Shown in pieces: positions 36,560 to 47,182 of a stretch of 64,000 nt of DNA (within the stretch, counting starts at the first letter, position 1; each line of letters opens with the position of its first letter). The stretch spans positions 38,037,330-38,101,329 of the forward strand of contig CM072511.1 of assembly GCA_036898135.1 (NCBI GenBank), read 5' to 3'. The DNA comes from Oncomelania hupensis. Its lineage: Eukaryota > Mollusca > Gastropoda > Littorinimorpha > Pomatiopsidae. A model generated the notes under the pieces. That model made no database searches. It was given only the letters and a program-made list of their open reading frames with translations, and was not told the DNA's origin. A program made the translations under genes and the position numbers.

Positions 36560-37965
36560 CGTACCATCTGATACCATTGCCATCCCTCTGAAACTATCAG
36601 ATGACGCTGTAGTCATAATGGCATAGCAGATAGCAGATATTATTGCTGAAATGCCGAATGATGAGGCAATGACGTACGTGAAAGAATCCACTGACAGTCC
36701 CCTAGCTGTAAATACACTAAAACCAATGGAAAAAGTTGCACTCTCTAGCTCTCTCATTAAAATCTCGGAGGATACTATTAATTCAGCTACGTCACGTTCT
36801 TCAGTCGCCAACAACATTACAGCTGAGTTGGGGATACAAACTTCTTAACAATATACCCCAGTAGAGGAATTCTAGCGAGTGATTAAAAATCCTGTAGATG
36901 AAATATCAGCCTTCAGATCAAGGCTGCGAGAAACACGAAACAACTCCAAAATTGAATAAGATTACCTGAGAAACCTGGTCATTAAAAATTAAATCACCAC
37001 ATGTCAGCCTGTACTAACTGGCAACCGTCCATTACGCGTTGACAAGAAGCGCATCCCTCAAATTTCACAACTAAACTCTTCCTGTCAGTCTTCTACGGCA
37101 GTCAAACCACCCACGCCAAAACCCCGAACGAAGTTTTATGTTACAAGCTGCCCAGACCCCAAGCCTCAGGTTACGCCCAAAGAAAAAACAGCGAGATTTT
37201 GTCAGACGGCACTGCCGATGGTGATCCAATTTCTATGAAGATCAGCAACACTCCGGCAATGGACAAATCAGCAAGCCTTAAGCCAAGCTATGGGTCTGGC
37301 CCATCTAATGCTTGCAACACATTGTATGGTTACAGTGGAATATCTACTGGAGACTGGTCACAAATAACAGAACTCCGTTCAGATTTTGAAACACTTATCC
37401 TGGGTGATTCTGTTGTTGGATTACATGAAAACAAAATGTTCCTGGAGAATGAATCAATGCAAGTTCTCTCTGTGTCCGGACTAGATAGGTCAACACTTAT
37501 GGACATTTTAAAAGGAACTGATGCCAACAATAATCCCACTACCCTCGTGTTGCATGTTGGCACAAACAACTGCAAAAGTGGCCATGTCTTGGGCAACAAA
37601 ACCTTACGAATGATAATGTCTCGTGCCGGAGGAACTTCCCAGAGGCAAGAATACTTCTGTCCACTATCCCCCTAAAGCGTAACGGCTATGCTCACATCAA
37701 CGATTTCATTGATGAATCAACCCACTACATGCGGAACGTATGTGCAGAACTTGATGGAGTTGACTTCGTGGACAATGACTGTTCGTTCTATACCTCCTCT
37801 GGCAAGGTGAAGACAGGATGGTTCAGGGACCAAATTCAACCCAGCACTCGAGGTACCAATGGTCTCGCTATCAATATCGAAAGGTCCTACTCCAAAACCG
37901 CTGATGTGTGTCATCCTAGATTCAGATTTCCAATCGTCCTCATCAGCAAATGTACTTAAAAAGCA
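36560..37965 (+). pseudogene. LINE ORF1-like relic with an SGNH-hydrolase (esterase) domain
   Basis: Three SGNH blocks are visible. ETLILGDSVVG has the nucleophile Ser (GDS at 37403-37411). LVLHVGTNN carries the GTNN block (37559-37570). WFRDQIQPSTRGTNGLAINI is the last block, near 37822-37880. A frameshift near 37615-37635 separates blocks two and three; the second frame runs FPEARILLSTIPLKRNGYAH and continues. In active enzymes the last block carries the catalytic His (D-x-I-H-P); here that codon is CAA (37837-37839), giving Gln. Upstream (36650-37200) a charged, Pro-rich region with several stops resembles a LINE ORF1 N-terminus. ORF1 esterase domains are known in CR1-like LINEs, so a LINE origin is inferred. 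Confidence 0.72.
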
Positions 37966-38339
37966 CCCAGCATCGTGGTTCCAATATTTCTACAACAATC
38001 TTTCAGTCTCCACCTGCTCGTGAACGAAGTCGAAATCCTATACAAACGGAAACAAGTTGTATCCTGTATTCTTCAATCGTCAAGAGGTCATGTTAAGGCG
38101 ACTACAACTTCCGTGACCCAGCTCTCTTCAAACAAAGACATTTACAAAAGCTGCAGACTCATGAGGAGAGCCCAAGGCCAGCACACGCTAATCGCCATGG
38201 TCTTCAGCAACAGCCTTCGTTCGTCAGTCGTCCGCAAGGCCACAGTAAGACAAGTCCTTGGACCTTACTGGCCAAAGTCAGTCTACTCTTTTATGTGACC
38301 AAGAAAAAAAAGTTCTCTTCATGACATGTGTTCTCTTTT

Positions 38340-39115
38340 GAAGCGTCACGGGGTGCCGGGGGTTTCTGTATAAATAATATCCCCACATTCTGGAAAAAAA
38401 AGAAATTTTTGTAACTCTTTATTGTCCCTTATCGTGAAATTCAGTGCTTTAAATTCCCACTGTCTTGTCTTTCTCTTTTGTTTTTTCTCATTCCCACTCT
38501 GTTCTATCAATCTACTACACAATCTTCTTCGCTAGACCAGTCACCTACCTTTTTTCTTGAAAATTCTTCCCAAACTCCTCATTTGTGTCAGCTTGGAACT
38601 ATTGGACGCTTTCTGCCAAATGGTCACTATGGCTTCCTATGATATTATTATTTAGCAATGTAGGCATTTTATACGTATGTGTTTTGTTCATATTTTGTAA
38701 TGTTTACATTCTATTTTGTTTTTGTAAGCGAGGGTTCGGTAGGTTGGAGTCCCTTGCGTGGGATGCCTTTGTTGTGAGGTGATCGGCTGGTGGAGTGCAT
38801 TCAGTGTTACCATTGGAACGAAAAACGATGCTTAACGTCCTATTGCATGAGCGTTAAGGACGATCACCACGTCGCCACCCTGACAACAATGACCATCATC
38901 ATCAATGGGGTTGTTTCAGCAGATCTTTTATACTGATCAGGGGTGAGCCCTCTTTCAACCAAGTTCTGGACCTGATTCGGCTCTTTGCAGTCCGCTGGAC
39001 CATATAAACAATTACTTACTAACTACTAAAGTGTAAATTCCGGTCTGTTTCTGCCAAATATGTTTGTAACTACAACAAGCGTATGGTTGCTTAATTTAAA
39101 AAGTTTTCAGCAGGT
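38340..39115 (+). repeat. Rep-C copy 3 with downstream flank shared with copy 4
   Basis: Shows GGTGCCGGGGGTTTCTGTAT, GCCAAATGGTCACTATGGC, a shortened middle, and an extra block of about 95 bases at 38815-38910 absent from other copies (AACGATGCTTAACGTCCTAT). The module is at 38967-39001 and the tail ACTTACTAACTAC. The following 39029-39115 (AAGTGTAAATTCCGGTCTGT) also matches the sequence after copy 4. Confidence 0.85.
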
Positions 39116-39228
39116 CTTTTATATGGATCGGTGGTGAGTCCTCTTTCAACCAAGTTGTGATCCTGATTTTGTGGTCCTGATTTGGCTCTTTGCAGTCTGC
39201 TTGACCCTGTAAGCAATGAATAACTAAC
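39110..39228 (+). repeat. Rep-C copy 3b (3' end only)
   Basis: Only the end of the family: CAGCAGGTCTTTTATATGG, TCCTCTTTCAACCAAGTTGT, then the module at 39172-39206 and ATGAATAACTAAC. It stops exactly where the LINE endonuclease relic begins to be readable. Confidence 0.82.
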
Positions 39229-39231
39229 GGA

Positions 39232-39775
39232 TGCCTACATATATGCGGCGTGACGGAAACTAAATTATGTGACTCGAAACATAGTTCAGAATCAATTTCG
39301 ATAACACATTATTATTTTATAAGATAGGATGCTAATTTTCCTGGACACCCTGGACTTGGTGTCTATGTTCATAATAATGTAATTAACTTTGTCCAACGGA
39401 GAAATGATCTTGAACTCAAATGTATTGAATGCTGGAGGTCAGGCCATATTCAAATATGCCTATTCTTTTAGGATTCGTCTGCAAAAATCCTGCCAGCAAC
39501 TGCGATTGGTTCAGTAATTTCTTACAAATGATGGACACAGTCATTGTTTGCAATGTAAACTTTATTATATTTGGGGACTTTAACATTAATCTTTTACAGT
39601 CTCAGTCATACAGGAACACAATAACAAACCTGCTTTGTATAACTCAGTTTATTCAAGAACCGACAAGAGTAACATAAATATCATATATACAGTAACCGCA
39701 ATAATATACTTTCTGCTGCTTTCACGTCTGGCGTGTCTGTCAGCAATCATAATGCCTATATTTCCAAATGTTCAT
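39232..39775 (+). pseudogene. AP-endonuclease relic of a CR1/L2/Jockey-like LINE ORF2
   Basis: Frames read CGVTETKL (catalytic Glu block), GLGVYVHNNVINFVQRRNDL, LLGFVCKNPASN and then IIFGDFNINLL (GDFNI at 39573-39587, catalytic Asp/Asn), ending in FIQEPTRVT. After a frameshift comes NNILSAAFTSGVSVSNHNAY, the usual position of the SDH His block. Stops and three frame changes make it dead. It lies downstream of the SGNH ORF1-like relic on the same strand, as expected for one element, with rep-C copies between. Confidence 0.82.
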
Positions 39776-39794
39776 AAATGTATAGAAACTTTAA

Positions 39795-39892
39795 TACTTG
39801 TATGGAACTCTCTCCCTCTGAGTGTAAACATTGCGATACACTGTTTTCTTTCAAATGTAAAATATGTAGGCATCTGCGAAATTAATTATTAA
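39795..39892 (+). pseudogene. LINE ORF2 C-terminal fragment directly after the endonuclease relic (RT deleted)
   Basis: LVWNSLPLSVNIAIHCFLSN resembles the short C-terminal block of CR1/Jockey-like ORF2 proteins (WNSLP...FK..L). It lies within about 30 bases of the end of the endonuclease relic, so the whole RT domain is missing. An ATT tract starts 45 bases later (39937) and could be the element's tail. The identification rests on a short motif. Confidence 0.5.
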
Positions 39893-39933
39893 AGTGATGT
39901 ATAATAACATATATGATAACACAGTCATTCGTG

Positions 39934-39936
<3 letters not shown>

Positions 39937-40003
<67 letters not shown>

Positions 40004-40021
40004 TATTATTATTATTATTAT
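39937..40021 (+). repeat. (TTA)n microsatellite, candidate LINE tail
   Basis: About 27 units with one TAC; it starts 45 bases after the LINE C-terminal fragment. Confidence 0.95.
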
Positions 40022-40230
40022 AAGGGTGAGGGATGAGGAGGTGGGTGGGTTTCCCAAAATTGTTTTAAGATAATGACGAAGATGTATGTGTATGTGCGTG
40101 TGTGTGTAATGATTTCCAAGCTAATGTTTAAGGTTCTTTATTATGTTAACTTGTTAAGGGACAGATTGGAAGATTAGACTTATCAATTAGTCTAAAATCT
40201 TTATCCTTAATATAAAAAAAAAGTTTCAAA

Positions 40231-40231
40231 G

Positions 40232-40290
<59 letters not shown>
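40231..40290 (+). repeat. (CT)n microsatellite
   Basis: CT with CTTT interruptions after an A-run. A similar, shorter CT/CTTT tract is at 40371-40410. Confidence 0.94.
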
Positions 40291-40299
40291 AAGAATAAG

Positions 40300-40370
40300 C
40301 TGTAAGCTTAAAATTATTATCCTTGTAACATGTTGTAATTGCAATAAACGTTTAAAGTCTAAAAAAAAAG
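40300..40370 (+). mobile_element. Retroposon 3' end with AATAAA
   Basis: CTTGTAACATGTTGTAATTG then CAATAAACGTTTAAAGTC, with AATAAA at 40343-40348, followed by an A-run and CT repeats. A related stretch at 40126-40235 ends the same way (A-run, then GTCTCTCT). Confidence 0.5.
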
Positions 40371-40689
40371 TCTCTCTCTCTCTTTCTTTCTTTCTTTCTC
40401 TTTCCGTCCCCCAACATGTCCTCTTTCTCTTCCATACTACCAAAAAGTTACAGTACAAAATAAAAACTGACTGGTAGCCTTATCTCTTTTACTATTAAGA
40501 CCTATGTGTAAGAACCCCGCGTTTAAGGCTTAATCTATCTCTTAAGGTCACGGGTCTATCGAGATCAAACCACGCGTGACTACTTCCTCCGACGTGTGAC
40601 ACGCATCGTAACATTTTATTCGAAGCGCGCATGTAACGTTAGTAAATTTATGTGGCGTGTGTGGTTTTTTTTTTCCCTTTTAAAACTTA

Positions 40690-41900
40690 GGGCAGCTTCG
40701 ACGATAATTTATGAACGTTAGCAAAAATGCTATTTTCGCTTTTGCTGGGAAAACAAAAGGCTGCTTCTGCGACACGTTTTATGGAGATGATCATTAATTA
40801 TGCTTTCATTTGCTTTGAACACTGTAGGCTGATTTTGCGAAACAATTTGCAACTGTAGCAAATGTTGGTTTTGAAAATGTCCGGATTGTTTGGCAAAATA
40901 TTTTATGCGTTAGAGAATTTGAGAGTGTGCCTTTGCTTTGAAAACTTAAAGTTAGTATTTCCAAACATTTAGTAAGTTTTTTTTAAAATGGGTTTGCAGT
41001 TGGGGTTTTCTGAATAAATAGTATACCCACTTTGTGGAAATTTATATCATTAAAATACCACAGTTTCCGTCATTATCATTTGTTCTTTCTCGTTCATAAT
41101 GTGTTATATGAATCTACTATCTTCTTCGCTAGACCAAATCCTTTAGTTTTGAAAACTCTCCCCAGACTCCTCATTTTGTGTATGGGGTCTGTTGGATCAG
41201 CTTGGGGATATTGGACGCTTTCTGCAAAATGGTCACTTGGGCATTCTATAGTATTATTATTTAGCAATATAGGCATTGTATATGTATGTGTTTTAGTAAT
41301 ATTTTATAATGATGCTTATATTCTATTTTGTTTTTTTTTGTAAACCGGGGTTTGATAAATTAAAGTACAACCTCGGCGTCCACTTCGTGGGATGCCTCCA
41401 TTGTAACGTGACCGGTGGAGTGCCTTCAGTGTTACCATTGGGGTTGTTTCAGCATATCTTTTATACGGATTAGGGGTGAGCCCTTTTTTAACCAAGTTGT
41501 GGACCTGATTCGTCTGTTTGCACTGCTGGACCATATAAACAATGACTAACTAACTACTAAAGTGTAAATTTTGGTCTGTTTCTGCCAAATTTGTTTGTAA
41601 TCATAACAAGCGTATGTTTATTTTAATTAAAAGCTTTTCAGGCTGGTTACGCGAAACTGTAACGTTAGCAAATGTATAGAACCAAACACTTTTTAGAATG
41701 GTTCTGTAAAACCTTTTGTGCAGTAACAAATTTATTGATCTAAATATTGGCTTTAAAAATGTCGGTCTGGTTCTGAAAATCTTTCTGGTAAGTGGCATGT
41801 TTTTGTTTGCAATTTGCTTTCATTAAAAGATTACTTTTGGTCGTGCTAGGTTGGTAAAAGTTTGATTTGCTGCTGTTTTTATAAACTTCCAGGTGGTTCT
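40690..41900. repeat. Degenerate tandem array interrupted by rep-C copy 4
   Basis: Diverged units of roughly 80-100 bases recur on both sides of rep-C copy 4. They share TTTGCGAAACNNTTTGCAAC-like, GTTAGCAAATG-like and GAAAATGTCGGTCTGGTT-like strings (examples near 40835-40910 and 41640-41800). Units are too diverged to fix borders by eye. Confidence 0.5.
40985..41645 (+). repeat. Rep-C copy 4 with shared downstream flank
   Basis: Includes GGGGTTTTCTGAATAAATAG, TCTTCTTCGCTAGACC, GCAAAATGGTCACTTGGGC, the module at 41500-41532 and the tail ACTAACTAACTAC. 41558-41645 (AAGTGTAAATTTTGGTCTGT, CATAACAAGCGTATG) matches 39029-39115, so copies 3 and 4 share more than the repeat itself. Confidence 0.87.
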
Positions 41901-42649
41901 AAGTGATAACAGTCGATGTACATAGCGTAATTAAATATCAAAATGTGAAATATTATAAGCGCGTGCGCAAATTATCTGTTCTGGAGAAATTTTAGGCATT
42001 TTAATTTTTATGTAAATAACATGAAATAAAATTAAATACAACAAAAGTGCGACACCATTTTCAAAGGGTGTGAAGTGCATATTTACTGTACAGCAAAACG
42101 CAGACTGACGATTTTATTTTTCCACCAATCGCCGAAAGGTCTCAGTGGAAAGGTTCTTTTTATAAATATCGTTTGGTTCTCTTGCTGCAGTATGTCTTAT
42201 GCAAAACCTTTCGCTGCATTTATCAGGGTGAGGCAAAGAGCATAGTGTTTAGGACACAGGGATGGGAGAAGAAAAGGTAGGAGGTGGTAAGAGGAGAATC
42301 CGATGCAGAGAGGAGGATGCAATGAAACTGAGAGAAAAAGGGGACATAATTTTGAAGGGAAGAGGGTTGAGGAGGGGGGAGATGGAGAGAGAGGAAGGGG
42401 GGGGGGGAGGCTACGTCAAATTGACTATCATCAGTGAATCGACCCTTGGCGAAGATAAGGGTGTCAGGAAGGGATGAGACCGTCAGGTCCTGATGTAATT
42501 AGTTGCTTTATTTACTGGTGGCGCTGTCGGCTGTCAGATTCGCGGATGAGTCACATCCAATCGCCTGTTGTATGTAACACGTCTAAAACAAGATTCTCCA
42601 CAGTGAGAAAAACAGATTTATTGACCTGACGTCAGTTTGTCCCCTTATC

Positions 42650-42740
42650 GCAAAACAACGATAAAATCGTCTTGTTGTTTAAACGTGACGTCATAAGGGA
42701 TTTTCTCTGTGGAGATAAGAAAGTATTCGTATTCGTATTA
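42650..42740 (+). mobile_element. Retroposon 3' end with ATTCGT tail
   Basis: TTTCTCTGTGGAGATAAGA then AAGTATTCGTATTCGTATTA parallels the end at 55.3 kb. The tandem ATTCGT units are a typical simple-repeat tail. The 5' extent is uncertain. Confidence 0.55.
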
Positions 42741-42801
42741 TATGTACCGCAATAGCCAACTTTCCGTGATTCTTCTTCTTCTTCCTCGTCTTCGTTAGTA
42801 A

Positions 42802-42858
42802 TTATGCATTGTTCCATTAGTAAAATCTCAGTAATTTTACTAATGGCACAATGCATAA
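42802..42858. repeat. Near-perfect 25-bp snap-back hairpin, 7-base loop
   Basis: 42802-42826 (TTATGCATTGTTCCATTAGT then AAAAT) and 42834-42858 are reverse complements with a single mismatch, separated by CTCAGTA. No other copy seen in the window. Confidence 0.88.
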
Positions 42859-43124
42859 TAAATATTTTGCTCCTAATTTTCCATAAATGCCAAAATTGAT
42901 TTTTTTTAAATTCGTATTTGTTTTGATTCTTTTTTATGTAAATAATTATGTTTAACCGATCCAGTTGCGTCATTGTTTATTTATAAGCGCATTCAATATG
43001 AAACACTGGGGAAACAAATCACACGCATTACACATACCCTCAAAACAGAAGCCGTAGTTACGCCCGAACATCGACAATAACACTACTTGGAGTTATTTTT
43101 TCCCCAAGCTCAGTCACAGCCATC

Positions 43125-43159
43125 TGGTCCTGATTTGGCTCGGAAGAGTCCGCTGGACC
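43125..43159 (+). repeat. Hairpin module, isolated copy with TAATG tail
   Basis: TGGTCCTGATTTGGCTCGGA then AGAGTCCGCTGGACC is followed by TAAAGCAACAACCATG and four TAATG-type units. It is the same variant as the pair at 22.0-22.2 kb but with a different tail unit. Confidence 0.82.
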
Positions 43160-43828
43160 TAAAGCAACAACCATGTAATGTAATGTAATGTAGCCACAAC
43201 CATGCAATACACTTCATGATTATTTTTTACCGATTGTTGCCTGAGCGTGCTATATGACAAAAACGTTACACTTAAAAAAAGGGTAGCTGTATTTAAAATT
43301 ATTTTCACATGATTGTCATGTTGTTGTTGTTGGTTTTTTTCATTTTATGTGAATGTCCTAATTAGTGATTTGTGGCGAAGCACGAATTACAAAACAATTG
43401 ACATGAAAATGTTGCAGTAATTATTGTCGTTGTTGATAAAATTATTATTTATTTGACACCATGGGTTGTTTTTATAAGGTGCCTTTTGTTCACTAATTGT
43501 ATGCTTGTTGAAGAAATTCACAATATATTTCTATGCAAATTAGTTAAATGTATATTCGCTATTTTCTTATGTTTAAAACTTATTAAGGTCTATGCAAATG
43601 AATGTTTTTATGCGCACACAAGTTTTCTTGTATAATATAATAATTAAAAATTGAATATTGGAAATCGATGTTCTCAGGCCCCTGTTTGATTTCCCTTATG
43701 TACAAAACATTTTGGAGAAAATACATTACAAAGACTGAACTTCCATTTCAGTTGGGGTTGTCTTTTCTTTCATCTGAAGGCGTGTCTGTCTATACATTGG
43801 ACTTCTTTCTTCTTGTTTTATGTGTATG

Positions 43829-43832
<4 letters not shown>
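43160..43832. other. No gene seen
   Basis: AT-rich; short frames only. Confidence 0.55.
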
Positions 43833-43861
<29 letters not shown>

Positions 43862-43916
43862 TCTACCAGCTTTCTCTTTTTCTCTCTCTTTCTCTCCCAA
43901 TCTCTCTCTCTCTTTT

Positions 43917-43973
<57 letters not shown>
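43833..43973 (+). repeat. (CTT)n then (CT)n compound microsatellite
   Basis: CTT units at 43833-43862, then interrupted and finally perfect CT units. Part of a 264-codon frame is only this. Confidence 0.93.
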
Positions 43974-43978
<5 letters not shown>

Positions 43979-44917
43979 CAATCCACTCTTTCCTATTCAC
44001 TTCATCTTATTTTGTTTTTGTAACTCTGCATATTCCACTGTTAAAAAAGCAACAAAAAAACCAACTCCTTTGTCATTTATTTTGTACAAAAGCAGGCGTA
44101 AACGGGTAGAAATTGTGTTAAGGGGAACGTACAGCTGTATAGACTTTTGTGAGAGGTGTGACCCACTGCAAAACTTACCGAATGTCAGAGATGTATCAGG
44201 TTCTGCGACTACGTCCTTCAGTGTGGAGACATTGAGGCGCTTTACAAGTCATTCATTCATTTCGGTCTACACTTCCATGTTAGCGCTGTTTCAGGACAGA
44301 CCACCATATGTTTTATATGTTTCTGGTGGGTCCCAAAATGGCATACCAAGAGATTTTTTTTTCAAATTGCAAGAATACCATTCCCCTTCTTCGGCTGACG
44401 TAGCAAATGCACTGCCGTCTGTTAATAGGGCAAACGTTCAGGGAGCAGTATTACTATTGTAACAGCATAGACTTACCTATAGGGTTATACCAGTGCAAAA
44501 ATGCACATGTGCTGTTTGGAATCTTAAGGCTACACTATAGTACAAACTGGGGATTTCTGCTCGAGAAAGGACTGAGATCCAGTCCAGTAAACTGATACGT
44601 ATCTCGACCAGTTTTATATGGTAGCCTATACACACTTGCAGCATTTTTTCAAACATCGGCAGCGGCCTGCGAATAGGTCGGCGGGGTCATCACCAAGGTA
44701 AATAACTGTGTGCATCGGCAGACGCGGTGGCGGTAGTTGCGGCCCTGCCAGTTTGGGTTTGTCTCGCCGCCCTAGCAGAAGCTATCAGTCTCGACTAGCC
44801 AAGACTGTCGCTGCTTTACATCACCGCCACGTGCGGGATTCGGCGAGAGTTCGCTTGTGAGATTAAAATCTACACTGAAAATGTAGGCCTGTAGAGCTTA
44901 TTCTTTTCATATGGAAT
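43974..44917. other. No gene recognised
   Basis: The end of a long frame reaches 44462 with no domain. 44650-44860 is GC-richer (CGGCAGACGCGGTGGCGG) with several CpG. Confidence 0.45.
44231..44262 (+). mobile_element. Retroposon 3' end (SINE-A-like terminus)
   Basis: TTGAGGCGCTTTACAAGTC followed by ATTC repeats resembles the copy-1 SINE-A terminus. Short and weak. Confidence 0.35.
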
Positions 44918-44978
<61 letters not shown>

Positions 44979-45085
44979 TTCTTCTTCTTCTTCTTCTTCC
45001 ACATTCTTCTTCTTCTTCTTATTCCACCTTCTTCTTCTTCTTCTTCTTCTTCTTCTTCTTCTTCTTCTTCTTCTTCTTCTTCTTC
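44918..45085 (+). repeat. (CTTT)n then (CTT)n compound microsatellite
   Basis: About 14 CTTT units, then CTT units with CCACATT and ATTCCAC interruptions. Confidence 0.95.
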
Positions 45086-45329
45086 AAGAATTTTGTTTTT
45101 ACTATGTGGATCCTTTTCAGTCTTGTTTTTACTAGATGGACCCTTTTCAGGAAGGGTGCGCTTTAAACCAAGAACGCAGAGACCCCGGAGGAAAGAAGTA
45201 CTGGGCATAGGCCCTTTCCCGCAAGTTCTTCTTCTCGTACGGAGAAAACTTAACAATACGTTGTTAAAGTCCAACCTTCCTCTGATTATTTTTAATTTGT
45301 ATTTCATTATTATTGTATTATAATTGGTA

Positions 45330-45386
45330 ATAATGTCTTTATCATCTTGGTGAAACAAGACTTTAATAAAACAACCAACCAACCAT
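45330..45386 (+). mobile_element. Retroposon 3' end with AACC tail
   Basis: ATCTTGGTGAAACAAGACTT then AATAAA (45365-45370) and three AACC units. The tail type differs from the other ends in the window. Confidence 0.5.
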
Positions 45387-45650
45387 TGGTAATAATCTAC
45401 ACAAAAAGATCTGTCCCGTTTTGGAAGACTCACAGACAGAAGAACCGAAGAGGGTCGAGAGAGGTAAAAAAAAGAACTTTAAATCCAACAGTATTTGGCT
45501 GTAGTGTTGCAGTACAATAATCATGTGTTGCTACTACTGATCCTGGATCCAATCAAATCTAATCCAAGGCCAGGCAAGTCAATTTATGTAAAGCGCAACT
45601 GCAGGCACAGAAGACATGCTGAGTGCGCTAGACACACCGTTATTTCTGTT

Positions 45651-45656
<6 letters not shown>

Positions 45657-45732
<76 letters not shown>
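45657..45732 (+). repeat. (CT)n microsatellite
   Basis: About 38 perfect CT units. Confidence 0.97.
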
Positions 45733-45735
<3 letters not shown>

Positions 45736-47007
45736 TGCCGAATGAACGAACACATTCTACAAATTCTAAATGGAACAATCTATGCGCGCGATTATAATGG
45801 ATTATAATACACGAAAACAGTTTGACACTGAAACTATCTCGCGCTTCAAAATTGGACAATAGTATAAGTTTATGTAGAAATCTGAAAATTAAGGCACATT
45901 AAAAACCAGGTTTTCAAGATTAGTGAATAAACACTTTCGCGCATCCCAAAAAATAATGTCCACAGTCTGTTATGAATGTTATTGTGCATACACAACGGTT
46001 CCTTTTTTGTATACATTTGAAGTTAATGTTAATTGGATAGAGCACTGTTCATAATGCTGAATAGAGGCTAAACTAAAGCTATAAATAAATAAACAAGTAC
46101 GTAAATAAATAAATAGAGCACAATAAAATAGCATCACTTGGATTATGTTGGCGATTATTTGCTAAAAAATACAAAGAACTTACAAATGACACGACAGATG
46201 GATGAAACTTTTCAGGTTTCTTTTTCTTTTGATGGAACCTGACAGCCACGTTCAATGCCGTCATGGATCTGTACACAGGGATTGAGGTTACAGCTCCTAA
46301 CCCACAGCTATCTTTGCCTTGATACTACTACGTGTCTTTGGCACTTCTGCGTCCATTATTGTATTTATTGATTTGTTTGTTTATTTATTCACTTATTTTA
46401 AATCGTTCTCGAGAGCACTGGCATATCCAGGATCTAACTCAAACCGCCCGAAGTTTGAAGTAAATAAGGGAACTTAACATGTTCCAATGAAGATTTCGGT
46501 AACGAACCGTTTCCTACATTTCTGAAGAAGTTTCCAACGTTTTTTTGTTTTTTGTTTTTTTTTTTTGTTTTGTTTTTACAAATTCGGGGTAAAGCTAACA
46601 GAGTACGTAAACTGAACATTTGGCTTTCAAGCGTGCAGTTTGAGGTTTATCTCATTAGCGATCGAGAGAACAAAGCAAACCTCGTTTTTGGGAATGACTT
46701 GCAGACGCCATAGTAATTAACACAGAGATCGGCATTCTACTTTGTAGCGCTTTGTAAGTGTTTTTAGGAGAGGAAGAGAGTCTGAGAGCGCGCGTTTGAG
46801 GGGGGAAGGAGGTAGTAGGTGTGTTTGTGTCTGACTATGTGTGTGTGTGTTTGTATTGTGTGTGTTGGTGAATGGTGCGTGTATTTGTGTATGTGTGTTT
46901 GTTTATTGAGAGCTGTGCAAGTGTGAGCGTATGTGTCTGTTTTGATTGTAAAACTGAAAAGAAACGAAGAGGTTCTTCATTATCTTCCAGTCCTCGTCCT
47001 CAGTTTC
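45733..47007. other. No gene seen apart from a SINE-A fragment
   Basis: AT-rich with T-runs near 46540-46575 and TG-rich sequence at 46818-46900. Confidence 0.5.
46340..46453 (-). mobile_element. SINE-A fragment (3' part)
   Basis: Only the 3' end of the family is recognisable: CCAGGATCTAACTCAAACCG and CCCGAAG next to an ATTT-rich tail on the + strand. The tRNA head and core are missing, either truncated at insertion or lost. Confidence 0.65.
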
Positions 47008-47182
47008 TGCATCATCATCACCATCATCGTCATCATCATCAATACCAACAGCAGCAACAACAACAACAACAGTCACAACAACAACAATAACAACAATAAC
47101 AATAATAACAATAGCATCAATAACGACAACTCTTCTTCTTCTTCTTCTTCTTCTTCTTCTTCTTCTTCTTCTTCTTCTTCTT
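47008..47182 (+). repeat. Compound (CAT)/(CAA)/(AAT)/(CTT) microsatellite
   Basis: CAT, then CAG/CAA, then CAATAA, then CTT blocks in a row. The changing unit gives Gln/Asn/Ser-rich frames with no gene support. Confidence 0.93.

Larger units (their letters stand above)
41901..43124. other. No gene seen apart from listed repeats
   Basis: Contains a purine-rich stretch with a run of G near 42398-42409, the ATTCGT retroposon end and the snap-back hairpin. Confidence 0.5.

Noticed and set aside
43668..44462. 264-codon open frame on the + strand
   Set aside because: Its middle is translated CTT/CT microsatellite and its ends have no recognisable domain; a retroposon-like end lies within it.
44870..45433. 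187-codon - strand frame rich in Glu and Lys
   Set aside because: Produced by the CTTT/CTT array read backwards.
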